From assembly GCA_025200525.1 (NCBI GenBank), contig CM045760.1, forward strand, positions 44,163,932 through 44,227,931: a DNA stretch of 64,000 nt. The letters are read 5' to 3'. Under the pieces are notes generated by a model. The model saw only the letters and a list, made by a program, of their open reading frames with translations. It searched no databases and was not told where the DNA came from. Each line of letters opens with the position of its first letter. Position 1 is the stretch's first letter. Positions 54,772 to 64,000 of this stretch are shown one piece after another. Both the position numbers and the translations under genes were made by a program. Source of the DNA: Camellia lanceoleosa. Its lineage: Eukaryota > Streptophyta > Magnoliopsida > Ericales > Theaceae.

Positions 54772-57318
54772 TTACCGAATAGTAGGATGACCACCTGAAC
54801 CCTCCAACAGGGTTGTCAACCGTGACACCACATCGTTCAGATGATTCAGTTGTACTTGTTGTGCCTCTCGTGCTTTTTTTTCTTCTTCGACTTGTTTGAT
54901 CAGCTCCTTTCTTTCCCTCGTAATGTCCTCCCGATCTCTTTGGTGCTCCTCTTTCTCCTTGAGCAACTCCTCGTGATCTCTTCGGCGCTCCTCTTTCTCC
55001 ATGAACAACTCCTCGTGATCTCTTTGACGCTCCTCATGAAGAACCTCCAATTCCGCTCTCATTGCCTCCACATGTTTATCACGTGCTCGTGCTGCACTAG
55101 AAGTTGTGGAAGAGGGTTGTGGCCCTATGCCACATCCACGCAAGTAATTTTTCTTTGCCCCAAGAACTTGCCTTGAAAGTTCTTCGGGGGTCAATGGCAA
55201 CCCCACGTTGGTAGCTACGACTTGTAGATTCACCATATCATCCTGTCATGGCAAAAAAACAATGAAGTCAAGATGGTTAAAGGAAGTAAAAACAACTTTA
55301 GTAATTGATATGCAACAAAATTTGTTTCAACATTCAATACTCACATGTAGCTCACCACATTTGGGGTCAATCCAGTCTCCCGTCTTCTTGGACTTGTGTG
55401 ATTTCTTATAAAATTCGGGAAAATCTATATCTCCATCCTCATTTGCCTATTTGGTTTGAAAATTTTCCATTGATGAAGTAGTACATAGTAATATTCAAAA
55501 AAAAAAAGAGGAACAATCAATCATCGATTACATTACTAAATTAACAATTTCTCACCATAAACGACATTGCTATAGGAAATGATCGCGATCCACTTGTATG
55601 ATTATAGGGGAGCATACCCCTATTTGCTTTACCAGCGTTAGAGCATTTCTAACAAGACAAAAAAAAAAAAAAAAATAGGCAGACACATTTCAAAAAAAAA
55701 AAAAAATTAGTAAAGATTTTTTACATATTAACACATAAATTAATTTCAAGAATGCGGTTTCTAATTAATTTGTTACCAAGTGAGATTCGTCTTTCCAAGC
55801 AACATCAATCAGATATTTCCAGTCCTCGAAGCTCACTCCACTAGGCGGATGACTATAGGGGTCATCAACACCCTTTTCCTCAAGTTCGAGGAACTCTTGC
55901 TTTAGATTATACCTCCAGTCCTTGTATAGCAAATATGCCTTTCTATCGAGGATTTCTTGAGCTTGCTCATCATTAGCAAAATCATCGCCGATAACAAACT
56001 TGTCCTACAAACATAAAAACAGAATTAGTGCATCAATTAATTTGAGCAATTACAAATAACTTACTAAATACATTATGGCAAGATGAATCTCATACTAGCA
56101 CGCCTTGGACGACCGCATCTTTGGTACTTTTATCGATTTTTCTCCATGATTTCACGCTCTGAAGAGGGCACAACTATCTAATTTGCAATCCTAACTCATT
56201 CATCGCTGGGGTGGCATTCCCTCCTGTTATTGCGTTCAACACCCGATTGACATAGACATGTAATTTCTCTCCTTTTTTCCGTTCTATTTTTTTCTGCACT
56301 CCTTTGCCCAATGTAGGTCCTCGTACGCGAGTTGACCTTTTTCGCCCTGGTACAAAAGGGTAAACAAGTCACAAATTACAACTCTTGCTAATGAAATACG
56401 TGAGAGTATTGGTTGTTGCTTCGTTACTAAAAAAAAAAAGGAAACACCTAATACTATTAATTATGTAGTTACAGCCATTGGTTGAAGTCCCATTCAATTG
56501 GTAACAGTTACACCATTCATGGCTTTGTATCAAATTTCAACCAAAATCAGCCGGTGTATTTGACTGATGCTCTGCTGCAACTGCTAAGTCTTCATCTGTT
56601 CATCTGTTACTTTCGATATACGCTCAATCATCTGTGATGTTTTCTGTGGACAGAGGAGATGCATGGAGGAAGAGAGGAAGTTGGCTATTTGCCCTCTATG
56701 AGCTTATCAAGTGCATTATGTTCTGTTGATCTGTTCTGCTATTCATCTTCTGTTCTATTGTTCTACAACACTGCTGTTCATTTGCTGCTCTGCTGCTACA
56801 CTGTTCTTCATCTGTTGTTATGTTGATCTGTTCTATCCAGCCTTCAGGATTATTTCCCAACCACCCCTAAATTGTTCAGTACATATGGTTGCAGCTTTCA
56901 TTGATGTTAATATTAATACATATGGGTGGAAGGTGGAGTTAATTGGATGAGCATGCTCAACTGATCATGTCCTTACCAATCAATATCTCCAACAAAATGA
57001 ATTGAAGGGTTGGGCACTGCAAAGTAACCCCTATGTTGGAGTGACAATTTTTTCTTTATTGCCTTAGATAGCTGACTTACGCACGCAAAAAAAAAAAAAA
57101 AGGCAAATTTTTTTTCTTTGTAAACAACTAAGTTCAATGCTCTTACCCACGCCACTAGACTGCGTCTCCTCTACCACTATTTGTGTATCATCTGGTGGCT
57201 GCGTCTCATTTGAGCACGTCAACGGGGTGCCAATCCTGGGTGGACATGCTTCAGAGGCTGATGTTTCTCCATGACTTGTTGCTCTCTTCCGCCGCCCCGT
57301 CTTGATTCCAGGAACCAT
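54772..57318 (-). CDS. CACTA-2 TNP1, Transposase_24 family
   Basis: This second CACTA protein is thought to bind the subterminal repeats. Exons on the - strand: 57318-57147 (MVPGIKTGRRKRATSHGETS, start in ACCATGG), about 56347-56096 (RKRSTRVRGPTLGKGVQKKI; KLHVYVNRVLNAITGG), about 56006-55777 (EDWKYLIDVAWKDESHLVTN), about 55650-55556 (KCSNAGKANRGMLPYNHTSG), 55447-55345 (DFPEFYKKSHKSKKTGDWID) and 55243-54775 (LPLTPEELSRQVLGAKKNYL, then a charged coiled coil of about 90 residues). The exons carry the usual family motifs. I saw one in-frame stop, near 56180, so it may be intact or nearly so. Confidence 0.8.
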
Positions 57319-58453
57319 GGTACCTACATAAAAAAAAATTACAAACATACATGAGTACTCAACGCCACATACATCACTTACATTTACATAAACCTCCCAT
57401 TCGTCATTTACATACATTTACATAAACCTGACATACAATTAATGGGAAACTATAGACGAGAAGATCGAAAATCCAATGCAATTCCATCTTGAAAGCAAGC
57501 TAACTACATAGTTTGCGTAGCAGAAAAATAGATATCATAATTTGGTGTTTCATATTCTTGTTCCTTTTCATGGTAACAAGCTTAATTCATTCCAACTTAC
57601 TCCTGTTAGGGAATGAGGTCACCACTTCAAAGTGGAACTATCCCATTGAAGTAAATTACTTAAAATTACAAAAAATGATATAGCAATCTACTTTTTAGAC
57701 CTATTTCTAGAGTAAATGATATGTAAATAATATGATTAATTGATGATTACGAAAGATATTAGAAAGAGTCATTTTACACACTATCCATTACACCTGTGCA
57801 TCACGTAGGATGTGATGAGCAACAACTTTTTGGATTTTTCCTGTCAAGAGGCTAAATACATGTGTGCATATGATATTGATAGTGATGAGCAATAGCCTGA
57901 ATTTTCGTTTGCCAAACAATGCCATAGTAGGAGCATTAGGATAAATACATGTGTGCATATGATATTGAATTTATTATCTTGTTATTTTTTTTTAAAGGAT
58001 TTTTTAAGATATCCTAAAAGAAAAGATTAACTTGCTAATAAAAATCACCACAGATCATTCATATGTCTATATTGCATCAAACCACATTTTCGGTTGGTGA
58101 GGAACCAACAGAGACACAGCAACACTACAACAAATGAAGCACAAAACAACAGCTAAGAAGAGCACCACACACAGATATGAAGCAGCTAACAACAGCAGCA
58201 GATTAGCTATCACAAGCACCAGACACAGATACTAAAGGCAGCAATGCACCAGATTAGCAGAGTAAAGCATGGCTTCTTATTTGATCGGGTCTTCAAATCA
58301 ACTGGAATTCAGTCCATACATATTTGCATTTCTTTTTTCTTTTCTATATATATAAAAATTTTGATTTTATTTTTTAAATAAGAAATAATACATTTGATAA
58401 TAATGATACACAAACAGTGGTTTACTGATGGTTTACATAAAAAATTCTTACAG
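57319..58453. other. CACTA-2 spacer, start of the captured region
   Basis: It contains a direct repeat, ATACATGTGTGCATATGATATT, at about 57856 and 57946, and an AGCAGCAGATTAGC-rich block at 58120-58270 that has echoes near 61330 and (inverted) near 56770. The last 100 bases look like a serine carboxypeptidase intron ending in TTCTTACAG. Confidence 0.4.
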
Positions 58454-58727
58454 TGGAGATCAAGATTCAGTTGTCCCACTACTCGGATCACGGACACTGG
58501 TGAACGGATTGGCAAAGAAGTTGGGATTGAACACAACTGTTCCATATAGAGTTTGGTTTGAAGGGAAACAAGTTGCCGGATGGACACAAGTATATGGTGA
58601 TATACTATCTTTTGCCACCATTAGAGGAGCTTCTCATGAAGCTCCATTTTCACAACCAGAGAGATCGCTTGTTTTATTTAATGCATTTTTGGGTGGAAAA
58701 CTACTACCGGAGAGTTTTCACAACTAA
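58454..58727 (+). pseudogene. SCPL45: Captured last exon of a serine carboxypeptidase-like gene
   Basis: After the acceptor TTCTTACAG the frame reads GDQDSVVPLLGSRTLVNGLA, KKLGLNTTVPYRVWFEGKQV, AGWTQVYGDILSFATIRGAS, HEAPFSQPERSLVLFNAFLG and stops at TAA. This is the C-terminal end of an S10 serine carboxypeptidase of the SCPL45 type. The catalytic Asp (GDQDSVVP) and catalytic His (GASHEAP) are present; the nucleophilic Ser, encoded further upstream in the parent gene, is not in the window. The exon is open throughout, with a conserved intron border. Only a fragment is present and it lies inside a CACTA element, so it is not a working enzyme gene. Confidence 0.85.
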
Positions 58728-59812
58728 GCAATTCTGTCCAAGCAAGTTCTGAGATTGTATTGAATGAGAAGATATAAAAAGGAAGTATAATCCTTAATTG
58801 TGGTGTTTTAGTAATGCATCAATCTCTCACAATCCAAGCAGATCAGTGACTATACTATTTTGATCAATGTTTTATATAGGCATATGCGAATATGCGTGTG
58901 CACAGGCATACACACAGTCCATAATCACCTTTCGTTACAAGTTCAGTGCAGTTTCTCAAAATCACCAAATTGCATAACACAAATAAGGTTCAATTAGTGT
59001 TATTTAAAAGTAGATTCGAAGATGATACCACAATCCTGTTGTCATATATTCTTACATCCAGCTATTGCAAGAACGTGAATCCTTTATTTAATTTTTTTTA
59101 TTTTTTATTTTTTATTTTAAAGTTAAGATACCACCTTAAAGAATCCTATTGCTAATGCAACTTTGACCAAGTCTAGAGTAGTGAAACATGAAACAATTTG
59201 AAATTGCTGTCACAATTGAATAAGCCTAGAAGTCTTGAGAAACATACCTGTGGTTGATGTCTTCCATCAAAATGTCTCTAGCTAGAGTTCTATGGATCTG
59301 GATTCTCTCCATCCATTACATGAATGGAATGGGAGATGTCCATTTCAAAATCAATGGTTGTAAAATAGCTACATCAAAATATATTTATTTCAACTTCGAA
59401 GACACTTACAAAGGAGATTTTAAGATTCAAATTAACTTAATAATTCTTGACCATTGATTTTGATTTTAATGATGTGTCACAATCTTATACATTGAAATAG
59501 AGATTTCCATCTAATAATGTAATAGAGAGGATCTAAATCCAGCTTTCACCAATTCAACTCAAACTAATTATAGTGTTAGGAAGGGCTTCAACTTTTGTAC
59601 GTATACTTATGCTCGTGACAATCAGTCCACTATCAACAGTTAGTCTGCAGAGAATACAACTTACAAGTGTAGATTTCTTGGCCTAACAATCCCCCAAGAA
59701 CCACCCCGATGAAACTAGGGTTCTTATACCTACTTCTTGTTCCCAACTTTCACCAGATTACCCAAAACCAATTGCTATTAGGGTGAACTTTAGGTTTTAT
59801 ATCAACAATGCT
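58728..59812. other. DNA between captured exons
   Basis: AT-rich with no recognised coding sequence. The part just after 58727 is probably the 3' untranslated region of the captured carboxypeptidase gene. Confidence 0.4.
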
Positions 59813-59910
59813 AGTGGTCCGAATTTTTTTAGTTCAAATGACTCGAATGTCTCAAAATGACGTCGTTTTGACACATTTGAGCCATTCGGGCCACACAAAT
59901 TCGGGCCACC
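59813..59910. mobile_element. Small palindromic MITE, about 98 bp
   Basis: The two halves mirror each other around AATGACGTCGTTTT: GTGGTCCGAATTT...CTCAAAATGACG on the left, CGTTTTGACACATTTGAGCC...AAATTCGGGCCACC on the right. It would fold into one hairpin. The flanking TAGTAGGTTGGTGGACCC words (59914 and 59960) are a separate local duplication. Confidence 0.7.
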
Positions 59911-60055
59911 ATAGTAGGTTGGTGGACCCAACATAGTAGCGGTCAATCCAACATAGTAGGTTGGTGGACCCCAAAACCTACTATGTTGTGTGTCCTAACT
60001 CCATTAATTAATTATGTTCCATTATACTTTTGTCCCTTTTGTCTACCTTCATGTG

Positions 60056-60138
60056 AAGGAAGTAGTTGTTGAGTGCAAATTTGATGGTGACCGCATTCAA
60101 ATCCATAAAAATGGGAAAGATATACACTTCTTCTCAAG
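60056..60138 (+). pseudogene. LIG4: Captured exon of DNA ligase IV
   Basis: The frame reads KEVVVECKFDGDRIQIHKNG then KDIHFFSR and ends at a donor, CAAG/GTAGTTG. ECKFDGDRIQIHKNG contains motif I (KxDG) of ATP-dependent DNA ligases, with the lysine that takes AMP, and its sequence is that of plant DNA ligase IV, the end-joining ligase. Only this one exon with its intron flanks is present. It lies inside the CACTA-2 element on the strand opposite to the transposase. Retained introns show DNA-level capture, not reverse transcription. Confidence 0.8.
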
Positions 60139-60498
60139 GTAGTTGCTGGCCTAGTAGTTTCAAATAATTTTCTGCTCTTTGATATTTTTGGGTTGTTTTT
60201 GTCACTTTGATTAATTCTTTTTGTTATCTTTACAGTGGGATATTTATATTATATTTCATTGATTGTCTTTGACTTCTTAAATGCTCTATTGTATCTGCAT
60301 CATCTGAACTGATGTCACCATTGTTAACCCAATAGATTTTAGTTTAATGTACTTCACACTCAAGAACTTCTACAGCTGATTTGTTCAGTCTCCTATAGTT
60401 GAAAACAAATAACAAAGTTCGACACTTCATTTTTGTTTCCAATTTTTTGTTTAATTGGTCATGCTTAATAATTCATTGAGATTAATTTCTTTGTTCAG
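60139..60498. other. Chimeric intron DNA between LIG4 and SCPL exons
   Basis: No coding sequence. It starts as the intron after the LIG4 exon and ends as the intron before the SCPL exon (TTTCTTTGTTCAG), so a capture junction must lie within these 360 bp. Confidence 0.5.
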
Positions 60499-60604
60499 TG
60501 GAGACACTGATGCAGTGGTTCCTGTGACTGCAACTCCATACTCCATTGATGCCTTGACGCTTCCAACTATTACCAACTGGTCCCCGTGGTATGACAATGG
60601 GAAG
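60499..60604 (+). pseudogene. Captured exon of a second serine carboxypeptidase gene
   Basis: Between TTTGTTCAG and GTAGGTT the frame reads [35 protein letters not shown]. This is the exon of class II plant serine carboxypeptidases that carries the catalytic Asp ([11 protein letters not shown]). Its intron border (S/GD) falls at the same place as in the exon at 58454, but the sequence is from a different subfamily. The next exon (usually VGGW...) is absent. Confidence 0.85.
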
Positions 60605-61447
60605 GTAGGTTAGTTTTAAGGACTAGTTTGTGTTACCATACACTCTGTACCGACCTGTGCACACCCTAAGCAGAGGAGAGGAATTGGTGGGAGGCGGCAA
60701 CGATGGTAATTCTTTCAAATTAGGTAGCCTAACCTACATACTGGAATTATAAATTTGGTAATTCTTAAAAAAAAATTGGAGTCCTATAGTTGAAGTGATT
60801 TAACATAGTCAAATGTCAAAGTTCAAGAGGGTTGTGGTCTGATGGTTGGAAAGGAAGCAGAAATAATTAGTAACATTTAAGTATAATTTAAACAACTGTA
60901 CTGAAATTACAAGAATTTAACTTCTGAAAAACATGAAATTCCATCCTAGAACTCATATCCCAAGTCCATAATAATAGGACCTATGTTCAGACCACCTAAA
61001 CTGGAGAGAATCCTGAAAACCCCAAATAACACCAAATTATGTAATTCACCTATGGCTATAACAACCCCCGATCTAAAATCAAGAGCTATGGCACTAACTT
61101 CACACAATCAGTTAAAGGAAAAGGCTTTTAGCTACATATTAGATGAAGATGCAGATGAAGATGCACAAACAAAGATACATGCACATTCCAACATCATCAT
61201 TATGAAAATTGCAGATGTAGATGTAGATGTTGATGAAGATGCATAAGGAAATGTTTTTTTAAGCAACCAGAAATTACACAGGCCCAAATGAAGAAACCAA
61301 GCAGATTAACAATGAACACCACCTGGGAAAAGTAAGAACAGCATCATGACTACCAACAAAGCAGATTAGTAAATCTGCCACAGCTTGTGGAAAAATTTGC
61401 CCAATGGGACAGCAGACTGAATGAAAAATCTAGCACAACAAAGTGAC
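60605..61447. other. CACTA-2 spacer, end of the captured region
   Basis: No gene was recognised. It includes a GATGTAGATGTAGATGTTGATG run at 61214-61240 and the 3' flank of TNP2. Confidence 0.4.
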
Positions 61448-64000
61448 TTAAAACTCCTGGTCCGTATCTGTATCAAAGTCACTAGTAATCTCATCGTCTT
61501 CTTCGTCATCACCGACGATTGTTACGTCATCGTCGTCATCATAGATGAAAGCATCATCCATAACATGCTCAGATTGTACACGCTTTTTGGATTGAGAAAC
61601 TTCCATTGAAATAATTTCAGGTTCAATGTCATCCCGATGCAAAACAACTTCATCATCAATAGGCTCAGTTGGTACAACAGTAGTGGTTTCATCTTCTTGC
61701 AACACTTCATCAAATTCTGGCACATCCAGCTCTGGCACATCCCAAATTCGTCGATGTTGAAACTTTTCTACGACTCGCCAATTCGGCCCTAACTTCGTAT
61801 CATGAACGTAGAAAACTTGTTGAACTTGGCTTGGGAACACAAACGAGTCATCTTTATACCATCGACTTCTTATATCAACAGTTGTCACATGTGGTTCGAC
61901 ACGCAAAGTTCTGCTACTACCGGTGTTATACCATTCACATTGGAACAAAACAACCCGATGTCCAAACAAATATGTCAGTTCCCACATTTGACAAAGGTAG
62001 CCGTAAAACTTTATCAATTGGCCTTGGTGGTCGCCTTCCACTACCAACCCACTATTTTGACATTTACGATGGTTATCACGGTTGATAGTATGGAATCTGA
62101 CGCCATTAGAAATGCACCCCTCATATGTGTTCACCAAGGCATTAGGTCCATTGGCTAATGACCACATCTCATCGGTTGCTTCGGGTGAATTTTGATTTCG
62201 CAATTGGTTCAACTAGACAAGAAAGTATGTCATGTTAATTCAAACTTGGAATAATGTAAGGTTCTATGCAAACTATACACTAACGAGTTTAAGCTTACGC
62301 GATCTTTGAACCATTTAGGAAATTCTTTGCATTGTCGCGTTGCAATGTTGCATGAACTTCCATATTTTTGTTGCAACACGAGCTTGTGTTCCCTAGTTAA
62401 TACAACATAACTCATAAGTAATTTGAATAATGGAGACTTTAAAAAATAAAAACCATGTAGAAAATGTATGTTGCATATATGATGAGGAATCATACTCTAG
62501 ATATTCGTCCACTTCCAAACTGTTGTATAGGATAAACCAATGAGCCAATTCGCGGCCAGCTACGGACACATCAATTGCCCTTGGGAGTTGACCAAAAGGA
62601 CGAACGTTTTGAGTGAAAATCGCCAACCCCGGCCCATTGTCACCCCCATCGTAGTTCCTTTCTTCCTGGTTAAACACCGTTTCAATTCCATCCAAATACA
62701 TTGAACAAAACGTCGTACACTCTTTCGAAATGTAGCCCTCCGCAACTGAACCTTCTGGCCGAGCTTTATTGCCCACAAATCTTTTAAGAAGTCCGAGCAT
62801 CCTACATGTAAACATCATCCTGATCATTAGTATGGTCATATTGAAGTATATTTTAAATGGAAAAAAACACCCCCATCGTACTTATACCTCTCAATAGGAT
62901 ACATCCATCGATATTGCACAGGTCCTCCAAGCAAAGCCTCATAAGGCAAATGAATTGCCAAGTGGACTATGACATCAAAAAAAGCAGGAGGGAAAATCAT
63001 CTCAAGCTTACAAAGTATAAATACGATTTGTTCTTGCAATTTCTCCAAATCAGTCACCTTCATGTCTTTGCGCACAACTGTTTGAAAAAAGTTCCCAACT
63101 CAAACAATGTGGTCCCAATCTCAGTAGGAAGGTATCCTCGCATCCCAATGGGAAGAAGTCGTTGTAGAAGGACATGACAGTCATGACTCTTAAGGCCAAC
63201 TAACTTACTACCATTCGCGGTGACACAATTGGATATATTTGCCGCATAGCCATCAGGATACTTAATCGATTTCAGGAAATCAGCAAACCCTTGTCTCTCC
63301 GCCGGGGACAATGTGTACAATGCCAGAGGCTTCTCGAAAGAGGCATTCGCATGCCTTATCAAGTGTAACTCCTTTCGTATTCGCATGTCCTCTAGATCCA
63401 AACGTGCTTTGTATGTGTCCTTGTTCTTGCCATCTACGCTGAATAGTGTCCCAAGCAGATTGTCACATATATTCTTCTCTATGTGCATGACATCAAGGTT
63501 ATGTCAAAGCTTAAGTGTTTTCCAATATGGTAGGTCGAACAAAATGCTTCTTTTTGTCCAGTTCGGAGTTGGATTTTCAGTCCTTTGTCTTTTTTGGTTG
63601 GTTGGATGCTTTCCATATGGCCTGTATGTGTCCAAACTAATTTGGTCAAGTATTTGTTCTCCCGATAACTCTACAGGTTTGGACCGATTATCAATTTCAC
63701 TGTTGAATAGCTTACTTCTTCGCCAATTATGGTTCTCAGGTAAGTACCGCCGAGCACCCATATACCCTATCTTACTTCGCAAGTTCTGAGATTAAGCATC
63801 CATGTTACAGTTAGGGCAGGCCAAGTAACCTTTTGTACTCCAACCAGACAAGGAACCATATGCAGGGAAGTCATTGATGGTCCACATGACTGCTACATGC
63901 ATTGTGAATATTTGGTCGTTTGAGGCATCATATGTTTGCACACCATGCTCCCACAAATTAGTTAACTCTTCTACTAATGGTTGCAAGTAAACATCGATAT
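61448..64000 (-). pseudogene. CACTA-2 TNP2 transposase, C-terminal two thirds
   Basis: On the - strand from the window edge: tnp2 domain (MQPLVEELTNLWEHGVQTYD, GWSTKGYLACPNCN, LDVMHIEKNICDNLLGTLF), DUF4218 (LVGLKSHDCHVLLQRLLPIG; LLGGPVQYRWMYPIERY; FVGNKARPEGSVAEGYISKE), then after introns DUF4216 (IKFYGYLCQMWELTYLFGHR) and an acidic tail rich in Asp/Glu, ending DTDTDQEF. Breaks seen: a TAA near 63792, a TGA at 63502-63504 where Arg is expected before HNLDVMH, and a one-base shift near 63062. Much better preserved than the copy at 13649. Confidence 0.85.

Larger units (their letters stand above)
51722..64000 (-). mobile_element. Second CACTA element, 3' part, runs out of window
   Basis: The left end CACTACAAGAAACTAC at 51722 is a CACTA terminus, followed by an array of GGCGACTAA motifs. 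On the - strand TNP2 (64000 to 61448) and TNP1 (57318 to 54772) come in the same order as in the element at 12059, so 51722 is the 3' end. The subterminal motif (GGCGACTAA) differs from that of the first element (GCGACGG), so it is a different family. About 4 kb between the two genes hold host exons on the + strand. The other end and its target duplication lie beyond 64000. Confidence 0.85.

Noticed and set aside
57319..61447. Helitron as the carrier of the captured exons
   Set aside because: Multi-gene capture is typical of Helitrons, but I found no clear TC start, CTRR end or terminal hairpin at the borders; it stays possible and is named in the refutation of the capture finding.

Overview
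This window looks like nuclear DNA from a flowering plant, most probably a eudicot; the species cannot be named from the sequence. It is AT-rich and carries plant CACTA (En/Spm) transposons, Ty3/gypsy and Ty1/copia LTR retrotransposons primed by plant-type tRNA sites, L1-type LINE debris, hAT-, Mutator- and fold-back MITEs, and plant gene exons with GT/AG splice borders. I see no rRNA gene, tRNA gene or CRISPR array.

Layout. 1-7540 holds two copies of a TE terminus, then a segment bounded by inverted arms (701-1088 and 7273-7540). That segment contains a decayed gene exon and a broken gypsy element (LTR about 3236-5680, gag to about 7115) with a MITE inside its LTR. 7543-12058 is intergenic debris: a LINE tail, a complete 418-bp hAT MITE, a second MITE, a fold-back and a copia LTR/gag fragment. 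12059-22380 is a complete 10.3-kb CACTA element with a GTA target duplication, inserted into that copia gag. It carries a decayed TNP2 transposase, a TNP1-like gene and a 12-copy 178-bp tandem array inside an intron of the second gene.

23976-49693 is the remnant of a host gene on the + strand. Four exons can be recognised (23976-24071, 36957-37089, 48358-48435, 49419-49693). Its introns are filled by a complete 11.9-kb Tat-type gypsy element (25040-36909, TSD AATAG), a complete 5.2-kb copia element (37344-42555, TSD GTTAA), a LINE tail, MITEs and a 1.3-kb TRIM-like element (46256-47558, TSD GAAAT). Downstream is a Mutator-like fold-back element (50639-51439).

51722-64000 is the 3' part of a second, younger-looking CACTA element on the - strand that runs out of the window. 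Its TNP2 and TNP1 genes are recognisable almost throughout. Between them lie + strand exons, with their intron borders, from two serine carboxypeptidase-like genes and from a DNA ligase IV gene. This suggests capture of at least three host genes.

The coding regions are mostly transposon machinery. Both CACTA elements have the same order: TNP2 (Transpos_assoc, tnp2, DUF4218, DUF4216), then the Transposase_24-type TNP1, then subterminal repeats that are presumably TNP1 binding sites. The gypsy element has gag-pol plus an antisense spliced ORF typical of Tat elements. Nearly all are disabled, often by changes that look like C-to-T or G-to-A transitions.
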